Positions 24,601 through 32,890 of a stretch of 64,000 bases of DNA are shown piece by piece. Every line of letters starts with the position of its first letter. Position 1 is the stretch's first letter. Source of the DNA: Marispirochaeta sp. (GTDB taxonomy: Bacteria; Spirochaetota; Spirochaetia; JC444; Marispirochaetaceae); NCBI RefSeq assembly GCF_963668165.1, contig NZ_OY764212.1, positions 62,001 to 126,000 of the forward strand, in the 5' to 3' direction. The position numbers and the translations under genes are program-made. The notes under the pieces were generated by a model. The model made no database searches. It was not told the DNA's origin and saw only the letters and a program-made list of their open reading frames with translations.

Positions 24601-25310
24601 AAAAAAGCAGCTTACTGCTGACCGCGGGAATAGTCCTGGCAGTACTTATAATTATTGTTTCCCTGTTTCTGCTGAGGATGAATGTCGGCAGGGACCTGAA
24701 GATTGTTACAGGGCCAAAGCTCGGTTACAGTGGCGAGAGGATTACGATTCCGCTGGATACGGCCGGTATCCGTTCCCTGCACTTTACAGGAGGCTGGCAG
24801 ATTCAGCTTAGCCAGGGATCAGGAACACGGGGAGAACTGAGCCTGCCCGTTGAGGCGCAGGATATGCTTCGGATGAGCCGGGAGGGTGATGTTCTGTACC
24901 TGAGCCTTGGAAAGAATTTTACTCCCGGGGAGGAAATGCCCTTTCTGGCTGAGTTGGAACTTGAAAGTTTGGCAATGTTCAGGGTTGAGGGAGCAACGGA
25001 CGCTGAACTTCAGGGGTTCAGGGGTAAAGAGCTTGAGCTTGTTTTCGACGGAGCGTCAAACGTCACAGGAAACGGGCTTGAGATGGAAAACCTGAGACTG
25101 AGGACTGCAGGGGCTTCGAACATCGATCTTTCCGACAGCAGTTTTGTGAATGTGGAGCTGGATCTGGCGGGAGCTTCCAATGTGGAAATTCATCTGGATG
25201 GCGGGCGTTTAAGCGGAAAGATCGCAGGATTCGGTTCTGTTGAATACAGCGGAAGCATCTCGGAACAGACTGTCCAAACCGACGGATTCGCTGCGATCCA
25301 TCGGCGTTAG
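24597..25310 (+). CDS. Membrane-anchored DUF2807 (putative adhesin, GIN-domain) protein
   Basis: A 237-residue protein with one N-terminal membrane anchor or signal (SSLLLTAGIVLAVLIIIVSLFLL). The beta-helical repeats typical of DUF2807 follow: 'VEGATDAEL', 'FDGASNVTG', 'TAGASNIDL', 'LAGASNVEI', with ~20-residue spacing. It is likely exposed outside the inner membrane, by the usual topology of the family. It is co-transcribed after the GntR/ABC-2 genes, an association also seen elsewhere for DUF2807 and envelope-stress operons. Function is unknown. It converges on the PilZ gene with a 4-bp overlap of the 3' ends. Confidence 0.82.
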   Translation: MKKSSLLLTAGIVLAVLIIIVSLFLLRMNVGRDLKIVTGPKLGYSGERITIPLDTAGIRSLHFTGGWQIQLSQGSGTRGELSLPVEAQDMLRMSREGDVLYLSLGKNFTPGEEMPFLAELELESLAMFRVEGATDAELQGFRGKELELVFDGASNVTGNGLEMENLRLRTAGASNIDLSDSSFVNVELDLAGASNVEIHLDGGRLSGKIAGFGSVEYSGSISEQTVQTDGFAAIHRR

Positions 25311-25675
25311 TACTCTTCTTCTCCCTCTTCATGGAACAGAAAGGCCAGTTCCGAGCCGATTTTATCATAATTTTCAGTATTGTATTCCATAAGGCTGCGC
25401 AAATGAATCATGCTCTCCGCGTCTATGCTTGTGAAACGTATGCCGTACTTGCTGTCCTCTTTATGTACAATCTTTCCTTCGGTGTTTATGCTTAGTTCTG
25501 AATTGGAAAGATGAATCAGCAGCTCCACACTGATACCAATGGAAAAATCACTTTCCGAGGTAAAAAGCGCACCTTTAAGGGACAGGTCGTTTATTGTCAC
25601 CTCAATACGCTTGCCGTCGATGAGGATCTCTCCAGTTGTGTGAAAACCTGTGCGGGAAAATTTTCTTTTTTCCAT
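25307..25675 (-). CDS. PilZ-domain protein
   Basis: A 122-residue single PilZ domain. It starts 'MEKRKFSRTGFHTTGEILIDGKRIEVTINDLSLKGALF', resembling the c-di-GMP-binding RxxxR and (D/N)xSxxG motifs, with R4/R8-like arginines and DLSLKG present. The C-terminal ~40 residues are acidic. It may bind cyclic di-GMP to affect motility or envelope functions; the target is unknown. It is a stand-alone gene on the minus strand. Confidence 0.85.
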   Translation of the reverse strand: MEKRKFSRTGFHTTGEILIDGKRIEVTINDLSLKGALFTSESDFSIGISVELLIHLSNSELSINTEGKIVHKEDSKYGIRFTSIDAESMIHLRSLMEYNTENYDKIGSELAFLFHEEGEEEY

Positions 25676-25794
25676 GATAAACCTCTGGTGTTAACTATGC
25701 GCAAGGAAGCAGGAGCTGTCAATATTATCAGGGTAATTTCATTGCGAAGAATCCTGCGGGACGGTAGTATATAGAAAGCACGCGGGAGGTTGTA

Positions 25795-27045
25795 ATGCAG
25801 ACACTTGTTTCTTCGTTGATTGAATTCCGCGATTTAATGAGTAACCACGCCCTGTTTACCCTGGGAATGCTCCTGGTGGTGGGTTATTTTATCGGAAAAC
25901 TGGCGTCCCGGTTCCACTTGCCGGAAATAACCGGTTTTATCATTGCCGGTCTTCTTATGGGGGAGACCGTCAGCGGCGTTGTTCCCCATCATATGGGAGA
26001 AAACCTCAAGATAGTTACCGAGGTCGCTCTGGGGCTCATCGCCTTAACAATTGGTGGCGAGTTTTACTGGGTCAAGCTTAAGCGGGTGGGCAAGGAGGTG
26101 GTTATTATCACCGTTGTTCAGCTCCTTGCCTCCTTTACTGTCGTGGTATTTGGTATGAGTCTTCTCGGGGTTGATTTGCCCTACGCCTTGATGCTGGGAG
26201 CCATTGCCTCGGCTACCGCCCCTGCAGCAACGGTTGCGATTGTTCAGTCTTTACGGGCAACGGGACTGTTTGTTGACTATCTGTATGGCGTAGTAGCCCT
26301 CGACGATGCCGGTGCGGTCATCCTTTTCGGGGTGAGTTTTGCCATGGCCTCCGGGCTTCTTGGTGTTTCCGGTGCAGACCACGGGGCAATGATTGTAGTC
26401 CTTCATGCTCTGAGCGAGGTTGTTTTCTCCCTTGTCGCAGGGGCTGTGGCGGGCTTTCTGATTCACCGGTTTACCCGGAAAAAGAGCAGCAAGGAAATCA
26501 TGATTGTCACCCTGGGCGTTGTTTTTCTGGCGACCGCCGTGGCTGTCATATTTGAGCTTTCTCCTCTCCTGACGAATATGGCCGCCGGAGCGGTTATTAT
26601 CAATCTTTCTCCCTCCAATCACAGAATATTCAGGATCCTGGAACCCCTTACACCGCCCATATATGCCCTGTTTTTTGTTATTGCCGGTACGGAGCTTCAA
26701 CCGGCTATTCTGTTACAGACGCAAATCCTTGTGCTGGGCGGGGGGTATATACTGTTCCGGGCAATTGGAAAATATTCCGGTGTCTATTTCGGAAGCCTGA
26801 TCGGAAAGGTCCGCGGCACAATTCGTACCTATCTGGGGTTCTGCATGCTGCCCCAGGCGGGCGTTGCCATAGGCCTTGTTCTTATGATCCAGGCCTCTTC
26901 GCTTGTTACGTACCTGTCACCGGAGCAGGTGACCATCGTGGATACCATGGTTAATATTATTCTGCTTTCCGTATTTATTAATGAGCTTATCGGCCCGCCG
27001 ATCTCAAAATTCGCCCTTATCCGGGGTAACGAAATGGAGGCCTGA
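25795..27045 (+). CDS. Cation/proton antiporter, CPA2 (KefB/NapA) family
   Basis: A 416-residue inner-membrane protein with ~12 transmembrane segments and no C-terminal TrkA domain. Family motifs are present: 'FHLPEITGFIIAGLLMG' in TM2, 'SATAPAATVAIVQ' (half-helix crossover) and 'VVALDDAGAVILFG', the paired aspartates of the ion site. It probably exchanges Na+ or K+ for H+. The EIIA/P-II-like gene starts within its stop codon (TGATG), so the two are stoichiometrically coupled and the soluble partner may gate transport. Confidence 0.9.
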   Translation: MQTLVSSLIEFRDLMSNHALFTLGMLLVVGYFIGKLASRFHLPEITGFIIAGLLMGETVSGVVPHHMGENLKIVTEVALGLIALTIGGEFYWVKLKRVGKEVVIITVVQLLASFTVVVFGMSLLGVDLPYALMLGAIASATAPAATVAIVQSLRATGLFVDYLYGVVALDDAGAVILFGVSFAMASGLLGVSGADHGAMIVVLHALSEVVFSLVAGAVAGFLIHRFTRKKSSKEIMIVTLGVVFLATAVAVIFELSPLLTNMAAGAVIINLSPSNHRIFRILEPLTPPIYALFFVIAGTELQPAILLQTQILVLGGGYILFRAIGKYSGVYFGSLIGKVRGTIRTYLGFCMLPQAGVAIGLVLMIQASSLVTYLSPEQVTIVDTMVNIILLSVFINELIGPPISKFALIRGNEMEA

Positions 27046-27872
27046 TGGAACTGTATCAACTGACAGAAAAGAGATGCTGTAAGCTTGGCCTGAAAGCTAA
27101 AACCAAGGATGATGTCCTGCAGAAGCTGGCTGAGCTGGCCCAGAAAAGTGAAAAACTGAAAAACCTTTCCCGGGACGACGTGTATGAAGCCCTGCGAAAG
27201 CGGGAGGAGCAGGGTTCCACGGCTTTCGGCGGCGAGATCGCGATTCCCCATGCCCGTCTCGATGAAATGGATGAGTTTCTGGTCTTTTTTGCCGTGTCCC
27301 CCAGGGGGGTGGATTTCGATTCCCTGGATAAGAAAAAGGTAAAACTCATTTTTGTCATCCTTGGACCCTCCACGGCGGTAAACGAACATCTGCAGATCCT
27401 TGCTGCGATTTCCCGTATTGCCGGTATTCAGTCAATCCGTAACGAGATAATCAAAGCCCCCACTGAGACGGCCATGTATGAGGCCTTTATTCGTCACAGC
27501 CGGGCGGCTGCCGGTGAGCAGAGCGGCAGGTCCCGGAAGATGAAGCTCCTGATTCTGAATCTCTACATTGAGGATTTTTTCTACAATGTACTCGAGTTTT
27601 TTATTGAGGAGGGGATTGAAGGAGCGACGATAATTGAATCCTTTGGTATGGGGCAGTTTATCTCCAACATACCTCTCTTTGCAGACTTTATTGGTTTCAT
27701 GAAAGCCGACAAGAACCGCAGCCGTACCATCATGGCCATGGTTCCGGAGGATAAAATCAACGAAGTACTTGAAGGAATAGAAGAGATCACCGGGGATATG
27801 GAAAAGAAACAGGGCGCCATGGTTATGGTTCTGGACCTGAGCTATCATAAGGGGAACATGAAAATGATGTAG
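27045..27872 (+). CDS. PTS EIIA(fructose)-like domain fused to a P-II-like domain
   Basis: A 275-residue cytoplasmic protein. Residues ~1-150 form a type-2 PTS EIIA domain with 'GEIAIPHARLDEMDEFLVFFAVSPRGVDF', where the His of IPHAR is the phosphorylation site. Residues ~165-270 (MKLLILNLYIEDFFYNVLEFFIEEGIEGATIIESFGMG...) resemble a ferredoxin-like P-II or CBS-independent sensor fold ending in 'GAMVMVLDLSYHKG'. No EIIB/EIIC, HPr or EI gene is nearby, so it looks regulatory. Overlapping the antiporter's stop, it is probably that transporter's sensor of PEP/energy or nitrogen status (inference). Confidence 0.78.
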   Translation: MELYQLTEKRCCKLGLKAKTKDDVLQKLAELAQKSEKLKNLSRDDVYEALRKREEQGSTAFGGEIAIPHARLDEMDEFLVFFAVSPRGVDFDSLDKKKVKLIFVILGPSTAVNEHLQILAAISRIAGIQSIRNEIIKAPTETAMYEAFIRHSRAAAGEQSGRSRKMKLLILNLYIEDFFYNVLEFFIEEGIEGATIIESFGMGQFISNIPLFADFIGFMKADKNRSRTIMAMVPEDKINEVLEGIEEITGDMEKKQGAMVMVLDLSYHKGNMKMM

Positions 27873-27890
27873 ACCCGGGGTGTTCTGCTT

Positions 27891-28649
27891 TTAAACCAAT
27901 AACATAATGGCAGAAAGCAGTGTGGCTGTGAGGATGAATATTTTATACGCCCGTTCCGGTATTTTTCGGACAATGACTATGCCTGTCAGTGCTCCCAGGG
28001 CAATAGCTGGGGCAAGCAGAAAGTTGAATCCAAGAGTCCTGGGGGTAATCGTATCCCATACAAAAAGATGAAGAGGAACTTTTATCAGGTTGATTATAAA
28101 AAAGAACCAGGCTCTGGTTGCTATATATTCGTTTTTTGTGTGTCTCAGGGAGATAAAATAGAGGGAAAAGATCGGACCGGCGGCGTTTCCAATCATTGAT
28201 GTGAATCCGCCTATCAGACCGATAAATATGGTGATGTACCAGTGTTTTGTGGGATGAAAACGCCTGCCGCTTATTTCGCTGAGGATTGTCATGATCAGCA
28301 GAGAGAGAACAATAACAGCCAGAATAATCCGGAAGTATTCATCCGCAATTATCTCTCCGACGTAAAGTGCCGTGGATACTCCAAGCAGGGCCCAGAACAG
28401 AATGATTAAAAGATGCTTCCAACGGACCGATTTTCTGTAATGGCTGATGGCGAACAAATCAGCCATAATAAGAAAAGGCATTATAACGCCGGTTGAAGCT
28501 TTGCCGCCGAATATTGCCGCCAGAATAGCGACGGATAACAGGTTGATTCCTACTATTCCGGTTTTATTGGCCCCGATACTGGCAACAGCAATGATAACCA
28601 GCAGCCACTGTGCAAACCTGAGATCAAAAGATTGTAGAAATTCAAGCAT
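27891..28649 (-). CDS. TauE/SafE family sulfite/anion exporter-like permease
   Basis: A 252-residue membrane protein with about eight hydrophobic segments in two related halves. It has 'GANKTGIVGINLLSVAILAAIFGGKASTGVIMPFLIMADLFA' at the N-terminal repeat and 'GLIGGFTSMIGNAAGPIFSLYFIS' at the second, the family's G-rich signatures. Members export sulfite, sulfoacetate or similar organic anions; the substrate is unknown. Divergent to the corrinoid module, with 148 bp between starts. Confidence 0.88.
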   Translation of the reverse strand: MLEFLQSFDLRFAQWLLVIIAVASIGANKTGIVGINLLSVAILAAIFGGKASTGVIMPFLIMADLFAISHYRKSVRWKHLLIILFWALLGVSTALYVGEIIADEYFRIILAVIVLSLLIMTILSEISGRRFHPTKHWYITIFIGLIGGFTSMIGNAAGPIFSLYFISLRHTKNEYIATRAWFFFIINLIKVPLHLFVWDTITPRTLGFNFLLAPAIALGALTGIVIVRKIPERAYKIFILTATLLSAIMLLV

Positions 28650-28797
28650 GTAAGCCCTTCCAACCTTCGGGTATTAAGTATCTCTGCACCCTAGGCAATA
28701 GCGGTCTACCTGTCAAGCGGCAGATCTGTACCTTTTTTACACCTTTCAAAAAAAAATACAATCAAATGGGTCAGACAAATGATACTATATTTCAACA

Positions 28798-30627
28798 ATG
28801 AATACTGTACTGCTCACATTGCTCCGGGAGGGGATCGAAGAGGTCCGGAGGGTTCCCCGGGGGGGTAATCTGCTGGAATCCCTGCAAGGCTTTGATGATT
28901 TTGACTTCGATGCTCCCTGCGGCGGCAAAGGGACCTGCGGTAAATGCAGGGTCCTCGTTGACGGTGAAGTATCGCCTCCGGAAGAACATGAGAAACGCTT
29001 TTTATCTCCCCTGGCCCTGGAAAAAGGGGAACGCCTGGCCTGTATGGTGACAATGGAAGGGGATTCTCTTGTTACCCCCCTCTTTACATCCAGCGGAGCA
29101 GTTATCGTGAGCGATCATGCGGTGTATGAGGGGGCTGTAGATCCCCCTTTCCGGTCAATCACGATTGATTTGGCACCTTCATCCCTGGAAGACCAGCGCA
29201 GCGACGCTGAACGAATCAGCAGCGTCCTTTCTGATATTCCTGGCATCAGCAGCCCGGTCCTGCCGCTGCATCTGCTTGCCCGATTGCCGGAGGAATTAGC
29301 AGAAACGGGGAACTCGGTGAAAATCGCTCTGCTGGCAGATACCCCCTGGACCGTGCTGTCCAGAGAAGCCGGAGAAGGCTACGGGATCGCTGTTGATATT
29401 GGAACCACCACCGTTGTGGCCTATATGGTTAATCTGGCTACTGGGAAAACGGAACAAATTGTTTCCGGGCTGAATCGGCAGAAGTCCTGGGGGGGGGACG
29501 TAATATCCCGGGTACAGGCGGTAAACGATTCAGGCTGCGGGCCTCTGCAGAAGGCTATTACAAATCAACTTTCCAGGATGCTGTATCGTCTGGTGGAAGA
29601 GGCCGGCATCCCCTGGGAAGACCTGCGGGGAGTATCCATTGCCGGGAATACGGTTATGATGCATCTTTTTGCCGGCGTAGATCCCAGGAATATTGCTGTG
29701 GCCCCCTTTATTCCCGTCTTTACCGGGATGCGGATTGAATCCAGTGCCATTCTTTTGCCAAGGCTGCCGATTACAGTTCCCCTTATTCTGCTGCCTTCGA
29801 TATCCGGTTTTATCGGGGCCGATATTGTTGCCGGCATGCTGGCCACCGGCATCCGGGAGGGAGCAAAACCTTCCATGCTGATTGATATTGGTACCAACGG
29901 CGAACTTGTTCTCGGGAACCGTAGCCGTGTTGTTTCCTGTTCTACCGCTGCGGGACCGGCGTTTGAGGGAGCGACAATTTCCTGCGGGGTGGGAGGAATC
30001 CCGGGCGCAATTAACAGAGTTTATACTTCCCCGGAGGGTGAATTACGGCTTACAACCATAGCGGATGAAGATCCCCTCGGTATCTGCGGTTCTGGCATTA
30101 TTGATCTTGCTGCCGTGCTTGTTACGGCCGGGGCGGTGGATGAGACCGGCAGGCTTCTGCCCCCTGAAGAACTGCCCCGGGAAATTCTTGAGGACTTGAG
30201 AAATCGAATAAGCGAAGAGGGATTTTTTATTGCCAGACACCGGGATGGGCATGATCTCTACTTTACGCCGAAGGATGTGCGCGAGGTCCAGCTGGCAAAG
30301 GCTGCTGTTGCCGCTGGTATTGAAGTTCTTTTGGATGAGTACGGAATACACGTCGAAGGTATCGACAGGGTCTACCTGGCCGGAGGCTTTGGCAGTTACA
30401 TCAACATCGAAAGTGCTGTCGCCATTGGACTCCTGCCCGAGTCGCTTCTTGAGAATATTACAGCTGCGGGTAATACTGCCGGAGCAGGCGCGGCGCGTGT
30501 GCTGCTCTCCTTCAGGGATTTTCATCATATTCAGGATCTTGCTGACCAGGTAGAGTACCTTGAGCTTTCGGCAAGCATGAGTTTTCAGGAAAAGTTCGTG
30601 GAACAGATGTTCTTTTCCCGGGCCTGA
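28798..30627 (+). CDS. Corrinoid activation protein (RACo-like ASKHA ATPase with [2Fe-2S] domain, DUF4445)
   Basis: A 609-residue protein that reactivates oxidised Co(II) corrinoid to Co(I) using ATP. The N-terminal plant-type ferredoxin has C41, C47, C50 and C82. A linker covers ~100-190. The actin-like ATPase/DUF4445 part begins 'GYGIAVDIGTTTVVAYMVNLATG' and continues with 'SIAGNTVMMHLFAGVDP', 'MLIDIGTNGELVLG', 'GPAFEGATISCGVGGIPGAI', 'GICGSGIIDL' and 'VYLAGGFGSYI'. It heads the methyl-transfer module. No Shine-Dalgarno precedes ATG 28798. Orientation and context match corrinoid methyltransferase systems, with PocR-AraC and a corrinoid protein next. Confidence 0.93.
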   Translation: MNTVLLTLLREGIEEVRRVPRGGNLLESLQGFDDFDFDAPCGGKGTCGKCRVLVDGEVSPPEEHEKRFLSPLALEKGERLACMVTMEGDSLVTPLFTSSGAVIVSDHAVYEGAVDPPFRSITIDLAPSSLEDQRSDAERISSVLSDIPGISSPVLPLHLLARLPEELAETGNSVKIALLADTPWTVLSREAGEGYGIAVDIGTTTVVAYMVNLATGKTEQIVSGLNRQKSWGGDVISRVQAVNDSGCGPLQKAITNQLSRMLYRLVEEAGIPWEDLRGVSIAGNTVMMHLFAGVDPRNIAVAPFIPVFTGMRIESSAILLPRLPITVPLILLPSISGFIGADIVAGMLATGIREGAKPSMLIDIGTNGELVLGNRSRVVSCSTAAGPAFEGATISCGVGGIPGAINRVYTSPEGELRLTTIADEDPLGICGSGIIDLAAVLVTAGAVDETGRLLPPEELPREILEDLRNRISEEGFFIARHRDGHDLYFTPKDVREVQLAKAAVAAGIEVLLDEYGIHVEGIDRVYLAGGFGSYINIESAVAIGLLPESLLENITAAGNTAGAGAARVLLSFRDFHHIQDLADQVEYLELSASMSFQEKFVEQMFFSRA

Positions 30628-30652
30628 AATCCTGCTATAGTGGTGCCTGTAT

Positions 30653-31933
30653 ATGAATTCCGGTATTAATGAACTTAATAAAGAACAGGCCCGGCGTCTG
30701 GCTGAAGTATATGCCAAAGCGACAGGATGCGGTTGTTCGGTAATTGATAATACAGGTGACACTCTTTTCGCGGGAGACAGCTGTCGGTTTTGTTCGGCAT
30801 TGCAGCCTTTGCTTAAGGAACGCCTCAATTGCCGCCAGGTGCATCTCTGGGGCGGATACCAGGCTGAACGCTTCGGCGGTAAATATATCTACTTCTGTCC
30901 TGTCTCCCTGGTTCACTGGGCGTCGCCGGTTATTATCGACGGCATTATGCAGGGGGTCCTTGTCGGCGGACCGGTCCTGATGATTGAGCCGGAAGAGGTC
31001 GTGGACGAGCTGACCCGCAAGTACGGTATAAACGAGGGGCTTGCACCGATACTTGCGGAGCTTAAGACCGTCAAGCAGGTCTCCCCTGACAGGGTAACCG
31101 CCTTGAGTGAACTGCTGGCTGTTTCTGCGGAGCACCTCGCCTTTCAAGGTGACTCCCGCTTCCTGGTCTCCTCCGAAGCACTTGAACAGCAGTCAAAGAT
31201 CAGTGAATACATTCAGTACATTAAAGACCTGGAAGAGGGGGACGTTCACCGTTATCCTTTCGAGAAGGAACGTGAGCTGCTCCGGCTTATTGCTCAGGGA
31301 GACAAGCAGGGGTCTCAGCGGCTCCTGAATGAGATTCTGGGGAGCGTCTTTTTTTCAGCCGGACGTGATTTTGATGTTATTAAGTCCCGTGTGCTGGAGC
31401 TTGTGGTTCTGCTTTCCAGAGCGGCAGTCGAGGGCGGAGCCGAAGTGGAGCAGATTTTCGGGCTTAATCTCAAGTACCTGCGGCAGATTCACAACTTCAG
31501 TTCCGTCGATGACATGGCAGCCTGGTTGTCCCGCATAATGCTGCGCTTCACCGATTTCGTCTTTGATTTGCGGGAGGTTAAGCACGCCGATGCCATCTAC
31601 CGGGCGGTGCAGTTTGTACATCAGAACTACGCGGAAAAGATAACCCTCGATGCGGTTGCCAAAGAGGTTTACCTGTCGCCTGCCTATTTCTCGAAAGTTT
31701 TTAAAGATGAAATCAAGGTGAGTTTCAACAATTATCTGAACAGGTACAGAATTGATAAAGCCCGGGATGTTCTCCGCAACACCAGTATCCCCCTTGTAGA
31801 TGTGGCTGCCATGGTCGGCTATGAGGACCAGTCCTATTTTTCCAAGGTTTTCAAGAAGATTGCCGGTGTAACCCCCGGACGTTACCGGGAGTCCCGGGGG
31901 CGGGCAACTGGAGAAACCCAGGAGATTTATTAG
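30653..31933 (+). CDS. PocR-domain AraC-family transcriptional regulator
   Basis: A 426-residue regulator. Residues ~1-160 form a PocR sensory domain (ATGCGCSVIDNTGDTLFAGDSCRFCSALQPLLKERLNCRQVHLWGGYQAERFGG...), known for binding small polar organics or possibly the metabolite of the corrinoid system. A helical linker follows. The C-terminal AraC HTH pair is 'QFVHQNYAEKITLDAVAKEVYLSPAYFSKVFKDEIKVSFNNYLNRYRIDKARDVL'. It sits 25 bp after the RACo-like gene and most likely activates the corrinoid genes that follow (inference). Confidence 0.92.
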   Translation: MNSGINELNKEQARRLAEVYAKATGCGCSVIDNTGDTLFAGDSCRFCSALQPLLKERLNCRQVHLWGGYQAERFGGKYIYFCPVSLVHWASPVIIDGIMQGVLVGGPVLMIEPEEVVDELTRKYGINEGLAPILAELKTVKQVSPDRVTALSELLAVSAEHLAFQGDSRFLVSSEALEQQSKISEYIQYIKDLEEGDVHRYPFEKERELLRLIAQGDKQGSQRLLNEILGSVFFSAGRDFDVIKSRVLELVVLLSRAAVEGGAEVEQIFGLNLKYLRQIHNFSSVDDMAAWLSRIMLRFTDFVFDLREVKHADAIYRAVQFVHQNYAEKITLDAVAKEVYLSPAYFSKVFKDEIKVSFNNYLNRYRIDKARDVLRNTSIPLVDVAAMVGYEDQSYFSKVFKKIAGVTPGRYRESRGRATGETQEIY

Positions 31934-31962
31934 AGATATTGTAAGGTATAATTTTTACATTC

Positions 31963-31983
31963 CTGGTAAAAATACCGGAAAGC
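31963..31983. promoter_or_regulatory. Imperfect palindrome upstream of the corrinoid-protein gene
   Basis: TTCCtGGTA-AAAA-TACCGGAA lies in the 143-bp gap between regulator and corrinoid protein, with one bulged T. It may be an AraC-type binding site or part of a weak terminator. The rest of the gap (31934-32076) shows an AAAGGAG ribosome binding site and a CGTACACGTACG dyad near 32053-32064. No cobalamin riboswitch is visible. Confidence 0.35.
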
Positions 31984-32076
31984 GTCGAAAGATAGTTCAA
32001 AAAGAATCCATTTTTTTCAATACGGGAGTATGATAAGCATCGGATAATAGCGTACACGTACGAAAGGAGAAAGGGT

Positions 32077-32712
32077 ATGGCTGACTGGAATGAATTCTCG
32101 GAAATGTTGCAGAAAGGAAAGGCCAAAGAGGTTGCCGATCTTTGTCAGAAAGCGCTGGATGAGGGGTCCAGTGCCAAAGAGATCCTGAATGAGGGCCTGA
32201 TGCTTGGCATGGGCATTGTCGGCGAACGGTTTAAAAAGAATGAGGTTTACGTACCGGAGGTTCTGATTGCCGCCCGGGCTATGAACGCGGGTATCGATGT
32301 CCTTAAACCTCATATGACTGCCGGTCCCGGAGACAAACGGGGAAAGGTTATCCTGGGTACCGTAAAGGGAGACCTGCACGATATTGGGAAGAACCTTGTA
32401 AAGATAATGATGGAAGGAAAAGGCCTGGAAGTTGTCGATTTGGGAGCTGATGTTCCAACGGAAAAGTTTGTTACTGCTGCCAAGGAAGAAGGTGCCCGGA
32501 TAATTGCATGTTCCGCCCTGCTTACCACAACCATGACCGAGATGGAGAACGTGGTAAAGGCCGTAAAAGAGGCCGGTATGCGGGACTCCGTCATAATAAT
32601 GGTTGGGGGAGCACCGGTAACCCAGAACTTCTGTGAGTCAATCGGAGCTGACATCTACTCTGCAGATGCCACTTCCGCAGCCGAGGCGGCCATTGCCGCC
32701 TGCGCAAGTTAA
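32077..32712 (+). CDS. Corrinoid (methyltransferase cognate) protein
   Basis: A 211-residue cobalamin-binding protein. The N-terminal four-helix cap is residues ~5-85 (FSEMLQKGKAKEVADLCQKALDEGSSAKEILNEGLMLGMGIVGERFKKNEVYVPEVLIAARAM). The Rossmann B12 domain has the base-off ligand motif 'GDLHDIGKNLV' (DxHxxG) and later 'SALLTTTM' and 'VGGAPV'. It carries the methyl group between a substrate methyltransferase and the UroD-type methyltransferase encoded downstream. The usual partner MT1 is missing here. AAAGGAG lies before ATG 32077. Confidence 0.95.
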   Translation: MADWNEFSEMLQKGKAKEVADLCQKALDEGSSAKEILNEGLMLGMGIVGERFKKNEVYVPEVLIAARAMNAGIDVLKPHMTAGPGDKRGKVILGTVKGDLHDIGKNLVKIMMEGKGLEVVDLGADVPTEKFVTAAKEEGARIIACSALLTTTMTEMENVVKAVKEAGMRDSVIIMVGGAPVTQNFCESIGADIYSADATSAAEAAIAACAS

Positions 32713-32735
32713 AGCTGAATCTTACAAACCATCGA

Positions 32736-32760
32736 GCCCGGTCCCAGGATCGGGTTTTTT
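32736..32760 (+). terminator. Rho-independent terminator after the corrinoid-protein gene
   Basis: CCCGGTCC / GGATCGGG (with one G-U pair) followed by TTTTTT, 24 bases after the stop. It separates the corrinoid-protein transcript from the methyltransferase genes that follow, so those need partial readthrough or their own promoter. Confidence 0.75.
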
Positions 32761-32890
32761 ATCGTTTAAATTCTGAGCCGGAAGGTAAAAATTCCAAGGA
32801 TCGGAAAAAACTACAAGAACAGCCGATATTCCTCCGGTAAGATAGTAACTATACCGAAGCCATCGTGCAACGGTAGTATGTGGAGGAAGA

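Noticed and set aside
31934..32076. Possible cobalamin riboswitch before the corrinoid-protein gene
   Set aside because: 143 bases is too short for the conserved B12-box architecture and no B12-box-like sequence was seen. The same holds for 28650-28797 and 32761-32890.
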